64,000 nucleotides of DNA from assembly GCA_046351555.1 (NCBI GenBank), contig JAXLYI010000050.1:1-64000 (forward strand), read 5' to 3'. Source of the stretch: CAISKJ01 sp046351555. Its GTDB lineage: Bacteria; Myxococcota_A; Polyangia; Polyangiales; Ga0077539. A program made the translations under genes and the position numbers. Of the stretch, positions 40,175 through 48,177 are shown piece by piece. Positions within the stretch are counted from its first letter, which is position 1. Each line of letters starts with the position of its first letter. Below the pieces are notes generated by a model. That model was not told where the DNA came from, ran no database searches, and saw only the letters and a program-made list of their open reading frames with translations.

Positions 40175-40332
40175 GCGCGCGTGGCCTCCCGCGCCCGAGA
40201 GGGCGTTCGAACGGCCTGTGCCGGCGCGCGCGGAGAGCACGGCCCATCGTCGCACGGGGGCGCGGCAGACGTCCCGCGCCACCGCCCCGAGGGCGCCCAC
40301 GTCGGCGCGGCGGGCCTGGGTATCCGGCGCAT
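40171..40332 (-). CDS. Conserved 53-aa phage protein, unit 2 copy
   Basis: Same length and coupling as 486-647: ATG at 40330-40332 overlaps the previous stop and TGA at 40171-40173 overlaps the ATG of the replication gene. The product begins MRRIPRPAAPTWAPSGR and contains CDDGPCSPRAPA. Conservation in two diverged units supports a real gene. Confidence 0.6.
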   Translation of the reverse strand: MRRIPRPAAPTWAPSGRWRGTSAAPPCDDGPCSPRAPAQAVRTPSRAREATRA

Positions 40333-40556
40333 CACGCGGCCCGCCCCTTCCGTGGCGCCACCGCCCACGGCTCGAACGCCTTGCAGCGCCACGCGCCGGC
40401 GCCGGCCGCCGCGCCCTGCGCGCGGTAGAGGTGCGCGTGCCAGCGCACGACGAGGGCGCGCGCCGTCCGCTCCACGACCTGCGCGTAGCTCTCGACGGCG
40501 CCCTCCAGGCGCACGACGTCGCCGACGGCGATCGTGTCGGCGAAGGTCGCGCTCAT
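40332..40556 (-). CDS. Conserved 74-aa phage protein, unit 2 copy
   Basis: ATG at 40554-40556 overlaps the preceding stop. The product starts MSATFADTIAVGDVVRLEG and shares ALVVRWH.HLYRA and FEPWAVA with 647-895. Strand-rich small fold likely. Function unknown. Confidence 0.65.
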   Translation of the reverse strand: MSATFADTIAVGDVVRLEGAVESYAQVVERTARALVVRWHAHLYRAQGAAAGAGAWRCKAFEPWAVAPRKGRAA

Positions 40557-40783
40557 GCGCCCGTCCCCACCGGGAAAGAGAGGTAGAGCGGCAGCCGCCC
40601 GGCGACGTCGGCCGCCCGCGTTCGAACGTCGACGTAGGTGCCGTGCGCGTCGCGGAGTTCCCACCGCGAGAGCTCGCCCGCGCCGTGGGCCGCGAGCACC
40701 CGTCGGCACGCCGCGGCGAGCTCTTCGTCGGGCGCCGCGTCGACCGCGACGTCTTCGCCGTGGAGGATGAACACGAGCTTCAA
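40553..40783 (-). CDS. Hypothetical phage protein, 76 aa
   Basis: A TTG at 40781-40783 overlaps the stop of the preceding micro-gene. The product starts MKLVFILHGEDVAVDAAPDE and includes ELSRWELRDAHGTYVDVR. Mixed alpha/beta, no family recognised. No unit-1 counterpart. Confidence 0.55.
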   Translation of the reverse strand: MKLVFILHGEDVAVDAAPDEELAAACRRVLAAHGAGELSRWELRDAHGTYVDVRTRAADVAGRLPLYLSFPVGTGA

Positions 40784-40890
40784 GCTGCGGCCTCCCCGCG
40801 CTCGAGCGCGTCGTTGCCGAGCGCGAGGCCGAGCGCCACGAGCATCACCAGCGGGCCAAGCGCGGCCGCCACGACGAGCGCCCGGATCAT
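40780..40890 (-). CDS. Membrane micro-protein, 36 aa
   Basis: ATG at 40888-40890 overlaps the preceding stop, and the TGA overlaps the next TTG. The product is mostly one membrane segment (MIRALVVAAALGPLVMLVAL). Too short for similarity arguments; the double coupling is the main support. Confidence 0.4.
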   Translation of the reverse strand: MIRALVVAAALGPLVMLVALGLALGNDALERGEAAA

Positions 40891-41087
40891 GGCGCACCGG
40901 CCTTCCGCACGGGGCGGATCACTTGCGCGCACACCGGGCAGTCGAGCACACGGTGGGTGTCGACGACGAAGCCGAACCAGGTCTCGTCGACGTCGCGCAG
41001 GTCGCGGGGCTTGTACGCGATGACGCTCTTGCAGCGCGGGCAGGTGAGCCGCAGCTCAGCGGCCTTCTCGATCACGCGGACGGTCAT
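40887..41087 (-). CDS. Zinc-ribbon phage protein, 66 aa
   Basis: ATG at 41085-41087 overlaps the preceding stop. LTCPRCKSVIAYKPRDLRD and LDCPVCAQVIRP give a classic CxxC/CxxC zinc ribbon. A longer upstream frame overlaps the membrane protein gene and is rejected. Likely nucleic-acid or protein binding. Confidence 0.65.
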   Translation of the reverse strand: MTVRVIEKAAELRLTCPRCKSVIAYKPRDLRDVDETWFGFVVDTHRVLDCPVCAQVIRPVRKAGAP

Positions 41088-41242
41088 CGGTCGCCTCCGC
41101 GCGATCGTGCGAGCACGAACCCGAACCCGAACGCGCCGACGCCGAGGCAGACGAGCGACGCATCGCGCGGCAGCCCCGCGCCCGCGCCGATGCCGATCAA
41201 CACGAGCGAGCCCAGCGCGAGCGCGTAGAGGTAGCCGCTCAT
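41084..41242 (-). CDS. Small membrane protein, 52 aa, unit 2 copy
   Basis: ATG at 41240-41242 overlaps the preceding stop. MSGYLYALALGSLVLIGIG and SLVCLGVGAFGFGFVLA form two membrane segments. It is homologous to the protein at 1704-1859. Confidence 0.6.
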   Translation of the reverse strand: MSGYLYALALGSLVLIGIGAGAGLPRDASLVCLGVGAFGFGFVLARSRGGDR

Positions 41243-41645
41243 GCGTCACCGCCCGGGCCGACGTCCGCGAGGTCGACGCGCGCCGTCATCACGCCCTTGT
41301 CCGCGATCACGCACACCGCGACCGAGCCCGCGGGGATCTCATCGAGCTTGCGGGCCCATTCGTCGCCCCACACCTCCGCCACGACCTCGGCGATCGGCCT
41401 CTTGCCAGCGAGCCCCAGCGCGATCGGGCGCTCGCCATGGCGCGCGTCGGCCCCCAGTCGTGGCCCGGCATGAGGGCCGCCGCGAGCGCGCCGCCGACGG
41501 CGTCGTCGACGTCGAGCAGCACGATCACCAGCTCCGTCGGGTCGCGTCCGGGGGCGCGGGCGCGCCGGGCGAAATGCGCCAGGCGCGGCTCGTACTCCGA
41601 GAGCAGCGCGCCGCGGAGGTTTTCGGGGACGGGCGTCATCATCAT
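41239..41645 (-). pseudogene. Frameshifted phage gene (hypothetical protein)
   Basis: Translation from ATG 41645 (MMMTPVPENLRGALL) reads well to ALMPGHDWG. Good coding sequence then continues in another frame (GERPIALGLAGKRPIAEVV, EWARKLDEIPAG) to a TGA at 41239-41241 that overlaps the next ATG. The break lies at a run of five G residues, 41451-41455 on the minus strand; one more G would restore one frame of about 135 residues. It may be a true mutation, a sequencing error or, less likely, programmed slippage. Confidence 0.6.
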
Positions 41646-41950
41646 CGCGACGTCCCCCGCGCGTGCCGCACCACCGTCAGGTGTTCGTGGCACTCCTCGT
41701 CGAGGTCGCCCTCCGCGCCGAGGGCCCCGTCGACGATCTGGCGCGCGAGGCCCGGCCCGAGGCCGAAGCCGAGAACGCGCAGCGCGTCGTCGAGCTCGCC
41801 CGGGACACCCGTCCAGATGACGGTGATTCGCACCGTCTCCACGGCGGCCTGCATCTCGACGGGGGCCGGGAGCTCCGGGCGCGGGCGGCGCTTCGCCCGC
41901 GGCGGCGGGACCTTGACCGCGGGCGGTCCCTTCGGCGGCGCAGGCTCCAT
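41642..41950 (-). CDS. Hypothetical phage protein, 102 aa
   Basis: ATG at 41948-41950 overlaps the regulator stop. The Pro/Lys-rich start is followed by VRITVIWTGVPGELDDALRV and an acidic His-containing end (LDEECHEHLTVV). Not recognised; no unit-1 homologue. Confidence 0.5.
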   Translation of the reverse strand: MEPAPPKGPPAVKVPPPRAKRRPRPELPAPVEMQAAVETVRITVIWTGVPGELDDALRVLGFGLGPGLARQIVDGALGAEGDLDEECHEHLTVVRHARGTSR

Positions 41951-42336
41951 CAGGCGGCCCTCGTCTCGCCCTGCGGCTGCTCGACCTCCGCCTGGTCGGC
42001 CTGCGCCCGCGCCTTCTTCGGGCCCGGCGCCTTCGCGCTGCGCGAGCGTGCGGGCTTGCGGCGCTTCGCGGGCTTCGAGGAGTGGGACTTCTTCGTGCGC
42101 GACGTTGGGGAGGTTGGGGCGGGCTGCTCGACGAGCTCCGACACAGCGAGGAGCGCCTCCAGCGTCAGGCCGAGCTGCTCGGCCATGCGTTGCGCCTCAT
42201 GGGTCCGAGGCGTGCGCTTCGCAGTCTCCGCTCGCGTGACCGTCGACAGGCCGACCTGCGCGGCCTGGGCCAGCTCCGTCTGCGACCAGCCGCGGGCCTT
42301 TCGCGCCCGGACCATCGCCCATCTCTTGCGGTTCAT
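41950..42336 (-). CDS. XRE-type phage regulator (leftward), unit 2
   Basis: The 128-residue protein has a compact helix-turn-helix at residues 5-60 (MVRARKARGWSQTELAQAAQ, VGLSTVTRAETAKRTP) and a Lys/Arg/Ser/Pro-rich tail. It is divergent from the HTH gene at 42409 and heads the leftward operon, as 2826-3293 does in unit 1. It may autoregulate and control replication genes. Confidence 0.75.
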   Translation of the reverse strand: MNRKRWAMVRARKARGWSQTELAQAAQVGLSTVTRAETAKRTPRTHEAQRMAEQLGLTLEALLAVSELVEQPAPTSPTSRTKKSHSSKPAKRRKPARSRSAKAPGPKKARAQADQAEVEQPQGETRAA

Positions 42337-42408
42337 GGGCCGACTTTAGGCCGAAGTGAACAAATCAGTCAACCGACGCCTTTTCCCCTCCGCGTTAGAA
42401 CCTCCGTC
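42337..42408. promoter_or_regulatory. Divergent operator/promoter between regulators, unit 2
   Basis: This gap between the two regulators is lower in GC (GAAGTGAACAAATCAGTCAA) and includes repeated GGCCGA (GGCCGACTTTAGGCCGA). It shares no clear operator sequence with the unit-1 gap, which suggests different immunity. Binding sites are not proven. Confidence 0.4.
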
Positions 42409-42939
42409 GTGCAGATCGACGGCGAACGGATGAGGCTCCGCCGGCTCGAGCTCCGACTCTCGCAGGAGAAGCTAGCGGAGAAGACGGGCATCTCTCAGTC
42501 GGTGATCACGAAGCTGGAGAGCGGCAAGTTGAAGGGGCGCATCCGCGAACAACAGGACTCCATAGCGAAGGCGCTCAACATGACCGTCCAGGAGCTGTGC
42601 GGCGCGGAGTTGCCCGCGACCGTCAAGGAGCCGACCGCGGCGCCTGCCGACTCCACTCTGCGCGACGCCGGCCCGGTTGATGACGTGCTCGCAGGCGCTT
42701 GGGACGTGAAAGCACACCGCCTCGTGGACGTCCTCGTGGTGCGCCTGATGTTGCTGTCGGGGAGGGTAGACCCCGAGGTGGAGCAGGCTCGCAGGCTTCT
42801 TGGGGCGGCAGCGTCGCTCCGCAGTCGAGGGGTGCAGGCCACGCCGAACGACGTCGCCCTTGAGGTTGCGAAGGCTCCCGTTTCCCCCTCGGCCGACGCC
42901 AAGCCTGACGACAAGCCCAAGAAGACCCGCGCCGCCTGA
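42409..42939 (+). CDS. Phage repressor-like XRE protein (rightward), unit 2
   Basis: GTG at 42409 gives MQIDGERMRLRRLELRLSQ, a start typical of XRE proteins; ATG at 42430 is an alternative. The helix-turn-helix lies in residues 8-65 (QEKLAEKTGISQSVITKLES). The C-terminal half is helical and ends Lys-rich. GC content is lower than its neighbours. Likely the lysogeny repressor of unit 2. Confidence 0.7.
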   Translation: MQIDGERMRLRRLELRLSQEKLAEKTGISQSVITKLESGKLKGRIREQQDSIAKALNMTVQELCGAELPATVKEPTAAPADSTLRDAGPVDDVLAGAWDVKAHRLVDVLVVRLMLLSGRVDPEVEQARRLLGAAASLRSRGVQATPNDVALEVAKAPVSPSADAKPDDKPKKTRAA

Positions 42940-43005
42940 CTTAGCCGGGCGGCTCCGCTTGCGCCTGGTGCGACCGAACGACAACGACCGATGAGGAGCC
43001 TCGTC

Positions 43006-43548
43006 ATGCTCACGACGCCCAAAGCCTCAGACCCGTCCGCTCCCTCCGCGCCCCCAGCCCGGTCGCGCTGGGGCCGTTGGGTGTTTCGCGCGTGCCTCGC
43101 CGTCGGTCTCTACTTCGCGACCGTCACGTTCCTGCTCGCGATCGGCGTCATCAAGCCGCGCTTGGAGAAGGTCGCGATCTTCCGCGACCTCGGCGAGCAC
43201 GGCGACATCCTGGTGTGCCCGGCGTCCGAGCTCCACGACTGCACCCTACGCGTCGGGTTGAGCTCCGGCCGAGACCTCACCGCCGCCGCCGCAACAATCG
43301 CCTGGCAGGCGGGGTGTGACGACCAGATCAGCCGAATTCATGGGCTGTGCTGGGAGCGTTACCCGATTGCGAACTATGACGACGAGGCGCAGGTTCGACT
43401 CAACTCCGCGTGCGAGGCTTCGAACGGGCTCTTCGAGAGCCGTTTCATGCGCCGTGGCGACCCACGCGACGCACACCTGCCGCCGAACACCGTGGTGTTG
43501 TCGTGCCGCGAGGGGGAGATGACGGCCACCTTCAGGGACGGTCAATGA
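43006..43548 (+). CDS. Membrane-anchored accessory protein, 180 aa
   Basis: ATG at 43006 has GAGGAG seven bases upstream. After about 25 residues (Pro/Ser-rich) there is one membrane segment (ACLAVGLYFATVTFLLAIGV), then a 130-residue outer part with several Cys (CPASELHDC, GCDDQ, GLCWERY, SACEASN). This looks like a disulfide-bonded periplasmic or surface domain. It has lower GC than phage genes around it and lies in the accessory slot. Function unknown. Confidence 0.6.
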   Translation: MLTTPKASDPSAPSAPPARSRWGRWVFRACLAVGLYFATVTFLLAIGVIKPRLEKVAIFRDLGEHGDILVCPASELHDCTLRVGLSSGRDLTAAAATIAWQAGCDDQISRIHGLCWERYPIANYDDEAQVRLNSACEASNGLFESRFMRRGDPRDAHLPPNTVVLSCREGEMTATFRDGQ

Positions 43549-43595
43549 GGTCTACTTCTGGCCGTTGCTCGTGAGCCGCAGGGGCTGATGTTGAG

Positions 43596-44279
43596 CTACC
43601 CCTCCGGCGGCCCCGGCACGCCGATCGCCGTCGGGACGGGCGCAGGTGCGTACATCTCCCCCGGCGGCCCCTCGGACTTCGTGTCGATGTGCAGGCACGC
43701 GATGGCCTCGTGGTCCGGGCGCGCGGCGCTCCACGCCTCGTAGAAGGCGTCGTCTCGCGCGGTGAGCGCGTCGAAGTCGAGGCCGTGCCCCGCGACGACG
43801 ACGCGCAGGTACTCGCCGCCGTAGGGGTCCCCGAGGTCGCCGGTGAGGGAGAGCTTCACGGCGCCGCCGTAGTGGGCCCGGAGGAGGGGCGCGAGCTCGA
43901 CGAGCATCGGGACCATCCAGGGGCGGCGCTCGAGCAGCCCCACCGCGTGCGCGCTGACGTCAGGGTAGTCGGTGACGAGCGGTTCGAGGGACACGAGCCG
44001 ACCGGGGCCGTGGAGCCGGAGGACGATCCCCTCCGCGAGCTGGAGGTGCACGTCGACCGCCTCGAGGAGGCGCCGCAGGTCGAAGAGCTCGCCCGCGCGG
44101 CGCGAGAGCTCCTCGGTCGACGGCGCTGGAACCTCGGGCGGCCCGTCGAGCGAGAGCCGGTGCAGGGGGTCGGGGTTGAAGCCGTGGAGCAGGAGGTCGC
44201 GCGCACGCGTGAGGCGCTCGACGAGGGCGGCGGCGACGGCGCGGCGGGCGTCGGCGCCGGTGGGTGCTGGGTCGGGCAT
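43596..44279 (-). CDS. Hypothetical accessory protein, 227 aa
   Basis: The helical N-terminal half (RLTRARDLLLHGFNPDPLHR, RRLLEAVDVHLQLAEG) is followed by strands (RLVSLEPLVTDYPDVSAHAV) and a Pro/Gly-rich end. It is transcribed leftward, downstream of the Uma2-like gene. No family recognised; a partner of the nuclease-like protein is possible. Confidence 0.55.
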   Translation of the reverse strand: MPDPAPTGADARRAVAAALVERLTRARDLLLHGFNPDPLHRLSLDGPPEVPAPSTEELSRRAGELFDLRRLLEAVDVHLQLAEGIVLRLHGPGRLVSLEPLVTDYPDVSAHAVGLLERRPWMVPMLVELAPLLRAHYGGAVKLSLTGDLGDPYGGEYLRVVVAGHGLDFDALTARDDAFYEAWSAARPDHEAIACLHIDTKSEGPPGEMYAPAPVPTAIGVPGPPEG

Positions 44280-44300
44280 GGCGCGCGACTGTAGCGCGCC

Positions 44301-44933
44301 CTACGCCCGCCAGAGCGCCGACAGGTCGAGCTCGACGGCGTCGAAGGGCTCCGCGCGCACGACGGCGTCGCCCTCGTAGGTGTCGACCTCGAGCCACTTC
44401 CCGTCGACGAGTCGGTAGACCTCCAGGGTCTTGTCGCGCGGGTCGAGAAGCCAGTAGTGCCCGACGCCCTCGCGGCGGTAGATGCGGCGCTTCTTCCCGC
44501 GGTCGACGGCCTGGGTGCGCTCGGAGAGGATCTCGCAGACCCAGTCGGGCGCCACGGCGATCGCGCCGGGCGCGTCGTCGTCGAAGGCGTCCGCGGGGAA
44601 GCGCTCCCGCCGCCACCCGGCGAGGTCGGGGTCGAGGATGTCGGGCCGCGGGCCGAGGTGCAGCTCGGGCTCGACGAGGACGACCCACCCGCCGGGGTCG
44701 TCGTCGACGGGGTCGTGGAAGCGGCGCAGACGCCCGGACATGCGCGTCGCGGCGTGGGCGTGGCGCGGCTTCGGGCGGGGCATGAGCGACAGCTCCCCGT
44801 CGATCACCTCGGCGACCATCGTCTCGGGCGCCCCAAGGTAGCCCGCGACGACGTCCGCGCGGAGGTTGGGGAAGCGCGGGTCGGACGGCGGAGGGGGCGG
44901 CGGCGTGGCGAGAGCGGGGGCGGCGGAGCTCAC
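44301..44933 (-). CDS. Uma2-family (DUF820) putative PD-(D/E)XK nuclease
   Basis: The 210-residue protein shows the Uma2 pattern: VAEVIDGELSLMPRPKPRHA, the LVEPELHLGPRPDILDPDLA strand-loop with the acidic pair, PDWVCEILSERTQAVDRGKK with E and K, and HYWLLDPRDKTLEVYRL. The family has a restriction-endonuclease-like fold but its biological role is not settled. It is common in some bacteria as multiple copies. Here it lies in a prophage accessory slot with 43596-44279. Confidence 0.8.
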   Translation of the reverse strand: MSSAAPALATPPPPPPSDPRFPNLRADVVAGYLGAPETMVAEVIDGELSLMPRPKPRHAHAATRMSGRLRRFHDPVDDDPGGWVVLVEPELHLGPRPDILDPDLAGWRRERFPADAFDDDAPGAIAVAPDWVCEILSERTQAVDRGKKRRIYRREGVGHYWLLDPRDKTLEVYRLVDGKWLEVDTYEGDAVVRAEPFDAVELDLSALWRA

Positions 44934-45005
44934 GCCCGGAGCCTACCGCGGGGCCGGGGCTGGGGGAGCTCTTGGGGCGAGCGGAAGAATATCGCTCAAA
45001 TCACA

Positions 45006-45051
45006 TTGACCTAATTGGTCACTTTGGCATAATCCGGTCACAGGAGGTCAC
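45006..45051 (+). promoter_or_regulatory. Early promoter, operator-like repeats and RBS, unit 2
   Basis: TTGACC at 45006-45011 and CATAAT at 45028-45033 are separated by 16 bases. The -35 overlaps the inverted repeat GACCTAATTGGTC, and GGTCAC occurs three times (45017, 45036, 45046), the last next to AGGAGG at 45042-45047. The AT-rich setting and the repeats support a regulated early promoter. Confidence 0.55.
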
Positions 45052-45058
45052 CCCTACG

Positions 45059-45478
45059 ATGCCCGCAGCCCGCCGCCCCGCCACCCGCAAGCCCGTCCCC
45101 ACCACCACCCCCGCGCTGCCGCCGCGCCGCGCCTGCCCGCCCGCGCTCCTGCACTGCGGGCAGCCCGTCGACGTCGCCGCCGTCGTCGCCGCGTGGCGCC
45201 CGCACGACCACGACATGCAGAAGGCGTTCGCCGACGGCGGCGCCGCCTGCGTCCGGGCCTACCTGAAGGGCCTGCTCCCGGTGATCGACGAGGTGCTCAC
45301 CGACCGCTCCCCGAGCGAGTACAGCGTCCGCCGCTACGCCGCGACGCACACCGCCCGCGCGATCGCCGACGCGTTCCTGCGCTGCCGCCTCGCGCTCGAC
45401 CCGACGCCCGAGCCCTCGCCGCTCCCCGACGACGACGCCTGGTTCGACGTCGTGCACGGCACCGCGGAGGTCGCGTGA
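45059..45478 (+). CDS. First early gene of unit 2, 139 aa
   Basis: ATG at 45059 follows AGGAGG. The N-terminus is Pro/Arg-rich, then a helical domain (DMQKAFADGGAACVRAYLKG, SVRRYAATHTARAIADAFLR) and the linker PEPSPLPDDD, also found in 4616-5305. It is coupled to recT by TGATG. Function unknown. Confidence 0.55.
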   Translation: MPAARRPATRKPVPTTTPALPPRRACPPALLHCGQPVDVAAVVAAWRPHDHDMQKAFADGGAACVRAYLKGLLPVIDEVLTDRSPSEYSVRRYAATHTARAIADAFLRCRLALDPTPEPSPLPDDDAWFDVVHGTAEVA

Positions 45479-46591
45479 TGTCCGCCCCCCTCGCGCTCGC
45501 CGCGCCCGCCGGCGTCGCCGCGCCCGCGTCGCCCTTCGACTTCACCGCGGAGCAGCGCCAGCTCATCCGCGACACGTTCGCGAACGGCTGCTCCGACGGC
45601 GAGTTCGCCGTGCTGATGGAGGTCGCCCGCGCGCGCCGCCTCAACCCGCTCCTCAAGCAGATCCACTTCGTGCAGCGGTGGGACTCGGAGAAGCACCGGA
45701 TGGTGTGGGCCGCGCAGGTGTCGATCGACGGCCTGCGCGCCATCGCCGAGCGCACCAAGAACTACCAGGGCCAGGACGAGCCCGAGTACGTCGAGAACGA
45801 CGACGGGTCCATCAAGCTGTGCAAGGTACGGGTGTGGCGGCGCGACTGGCCGCGGCCGTCGGTGGGCGTGGCGTACTGGTCGGAGTACGTCCAGACCACG
45901 CGCGACAAGCAGACGGGCAAGACGCGCCCGACCGCGATGTGGGCGCGGATGCCGCACGTGATGCTGGCGAAGGTCGCGGAGTCGATCGCGCTGCGGAAGG
46001 CGTTCCCCGAGGACATGGGCGGGCTCTACAGCACCGACGAGATGGCGCAGGCCCTCGTCGAGGTGCCCGAGGCGCCCGCCGCGCCCGAGCGGCCCGGCGT
46101 GCAGCGCGTGGAGGTGACCGCGGGGCCGTCGTCGACGACGAGCCTCGGCGCCCGCGATCGAGGCGCCGCCCCCTGCGCCGCCCGCCCCGGCCCCTGCGCC
46201 TGAGCCGGCGCCCGCGTACACGGCGCCCGAGGGGCCCGCCGCTCCCGCGCTCGAGCGCGAGCCGACCCGCGACGACGTCGAGCCGGCGCCCGCCGAGGTC
46301 CCCGCGGCGGCCGAGGGGTACTACGCCCGCATCGGGGAGATCGAGCTGCCCGGCGAGGCCGTGTCGGTCTGGATGAAGCACCGGACGATGCTCGCCTCGC
46401 TCACGGCCCCCGACCGCGACGCGGCCTGGAAGGCGCTCTGCAAGCGCACCGAGGACGTCGGCAAGATGAAGAACGCCAAGGTGTGGCTCAAGCGGGCCAT
46501 CGCCGAGGAGGACGCGCGGCGCGCCGCGGCCGAGGGGAGGCGCGAGAACGACACCTGGTCGGAGACGGCTCAGCAGAAGGGGGTGGCGTAG
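45478..46591 (+). pseudogene. RecT/Bet-family annealing protein, frameshifted
   Basis: ATG at 45478 reads the complete annealing core, nearly identical to 5306-6418 (ARARRLNPLLKQIHFVQRW to RKAFPEDMGGLYS). At about 46140-46150 one extra base shifts the frame into a spurious end at 46203. The conserved C-terminal domain (YARIGEIELPGEAVSVWMK to AIAEEDARRAA) continues in the next frame to 46591. The truncated product may still anneal DNA but lacks the tail domain. Confidence 0.8.
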
Positions 46592-47002
46592 ATGGACCGC
46601 ACGACCCTCCCGCCGGGCGAACTCGGCTACCGGGCCGCGGTGCACGCCCTCCGCGCGGCCCAGCGCGACCCGCGCGGCCTCGGCTACTACCTCGGGCCGG
46701 GCACCGAGACCTTCGACCTGCTCTGCGCCGTCGTCGCCGAGCGGACGCGCGAGGACGTCGCGCTCGTGCGGGCCGAGTACGGCGAGCTCACAGAGGAGCG
46801 GCGCACCGCGCCCGCGGCCCCCTGCACCCGCGTCACGTTCAGCGTGCGGCTCGACGCGGGGCGCGTGCGGGAGGCTATCGATGACCTGCGCGAGGAGGTC
46901 GTCGGCAACGACGCCCTCCAGCTCTTCGACCCGGACTTCGACGACGAGGACGTCCGCACCCTCATCACCGCGCTCGACGGCGCCAGCGTGGAGGGCGCGT
47001 AG
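46592..47002 (+). CDS. Early phage protein, 136 aa
   Basis: ATG at 46592 directly follows the recT-tail stop. It corresponds to the C-terminal 135 residues of 6419-7069 (LGYRAAVHALRAAQRDPRG, EERRTAPAAPCTRVTFSV, ALDGASVEGA). The shorter form shows the extra N-terminal part of the unit-1 protein is dispensable. Confidence 0.6.
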   Translation: MDRTTLPPGELGYRAAVHALRAAQRDPRGLGYYLGPGTETFDLLCAVVAERTREDVALVRAEYGELTEERRTAPAAPCTRVTFSVRLDAGRVREAIDDLREEVVGNDALQLFDPDFDDEDVRTLITALDGASVEGA

Positions 47003-47427
47003 ATGGACGGCCACACCTGCGCGGCGCCCGACGCGGCGCCGACCGAGTCCCCCGTGGTGCCGCTCGTGCGGCTCGTGATCCCGCGCGGCGCGTGGGCCTA
47101 CCTCGCCGACTCCCTGCGCGCGGCGGTGCGCGGCACCGACGTGACGTGGGCCGTGCGCCGGACGGCGGTGTCGGCGGTGGTGCCGAACGGCAGCGCGGTG
47201 CTGGAGGCGGCGCTGCGGGGCCTCGGCGACGTCGGGCTCGCGCCCTCATCGTCGACGCGGCCGCGCCCCAGTGCCTCGGGTGCGGGTGCGTCGACGCGCT
47301 CGCCTGCGACGGCGGGTGCGGGTGGGTCGGGCGCGCGCGGTGCTCCGCCTGCGTCGGCGAGCAGCTCGGCCACAAGCGCCTGGCGAAGGCCCGGATCCGC
47401 CGCCGCAACCGGAGGGAGCGCGCGTGA
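47003..47427 (+). pseudogene. Cys-knuckle early protein, frameshifted
   Basis: ATG at 47003 reads the domain shared with 7537-7956 (VVPLVRLVIPRGAWAYLADS, RRTAVSAVVPNGSAV). At about 47243-47248 one base is missing relative to unit 1 (GCGCCCTCATC for GCGCCCGTGATC). The knuckle CLGCGCVDALACDGGCGWV follows in another frame and ends at 47427, which overlaps the next GTG. The current product would lack the zinc knuckle. Confidence 0.7.
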
Positions 47428-47633
47428 GCCACCGCCACCCGAAGGTCACGGAGACGCGGTTCCACCCGAAGGGGTGCGCGTGCGGTGGCGACGAGTGCAT
47501 CGCGCGCCAGATCAAGCTGGACGTCACGGCGGTGTACGACGGGCCGGCGCCGGCGCGCTGCGACGACCCGCTCTCGCTCCTGCGCGCGGAAGACGACGTC
47601 GACGTCGCCGCGCGACGGGGAGGTGCGCGATGA
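47424..47633 (+). CDS. Conserved small early protein, 69 aa
   Basis: GTG at 47424 overlaps the preceding stop. TETRFHPKGCACGGDECIAR and IKLDVTAVYD match 7953-8159. The CxC....C cluster suggests metal binding. Function unknown. Confidence 0.65.
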   Translation: MSHRHPKVTETRFHPKGCACGGDECIARQIKLDVTAVYDGPAPARCDDPLSLLRAEDDVDVAARRGGAR

Positions 47634-47848
47634 CGTGGGGCACGGAGCCCGACGGGCGCGCCTACGTGCAGTGCGACCACGCGGGGTGTGAGCAGCGCGT
47701 GTACCCGAAGACGACGCACGGCCGCGCGGATCACACCGAGGCGGCGGACATCGCCGTCGCCCGCGGCTGGTACGTGCCCGATGAAGACGGCGCGTCGGAC
47801 TACTGCGCGGTGCACAGGCCCTTCTCGACGCTGCGGGGGCTGGCGTGA
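47630..47848 (+). CDS. Small zinc-site protein, 72 aa
   Basis: ATG at 47630 overlaps the preceding stop. AYVQCDHAGCEQRVYPK and DYCAVHRPF provide CxxxxC and CxxH ligands, a pattern of small phage zinc proteins. No unit-1 homologue. Confidence 0.55.
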   Translation: MTWGTEPDGRAYVQCDHAGCEQRVYPKTTHGRADHTEAADIAVARGWYVPDEDGASDYCAVHRPFSTLRGLA

Positions 47849-48177
47849 GCGCCCCCGACCGCGAAGCCCGCGCCGCGAAGATGCGGGAGGTCTCGGAGCG
47901 GATGGAGTCGCTGCCCGACTCCTACGTCGAGAGCCTGGAGGAAGATCGGGAGCTCGCGATGCAGTTCGCGGTGCAGTTCCCGTCGCGCGTGCCCCCGCAC
48001 ATCCGCAGGGTGTACGAGGCGCTGGGGTTCGCGGAGACGCTCGCGCTGGGGGCTCTCGCCTACCCGCCCGGGACCCGCGCGCGCGTGGTCGCGTCGCGCG
48101 TCGCCGCCGCGGTCACGCGGTGGAAGATCACCTGGGACGAGGTCGTCGCCGCTGCGCGGAAGGAGGGGCGCAACTGA
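47845..48177 (+). CDS. Helical early protein, 110 aa
   Basis: GTG at 47845 overlaps the preceding stop. The protein is charged and helical (REARAAKMREVSERMESLPD, VAAAVTRWKITWDEVVAAAR). It takes the place of the sigma-like protein of unit 1 directly before the conserved hairpin element, but is not homologous to it beyond the last few codons. Confidence 0.55.
   Translation: MSAPDREARAAKMREVSERMESLPDSYVESLEEDRELAMQFAVQFPSRVPPHIRRVYEALGFAETLALGALAYPPGTRARVVASRVAAAVTRWKITWDEVVAAARKEGRN

Noticed and set aside
41449..41456. Programmed -1 frameshifting in 41239-41645.
   Set aside because: A run of G residues is a common indel site, no canonical heptamer is present, and other one-base indels occur in the same unit; mutation or sequencing error is more likely.
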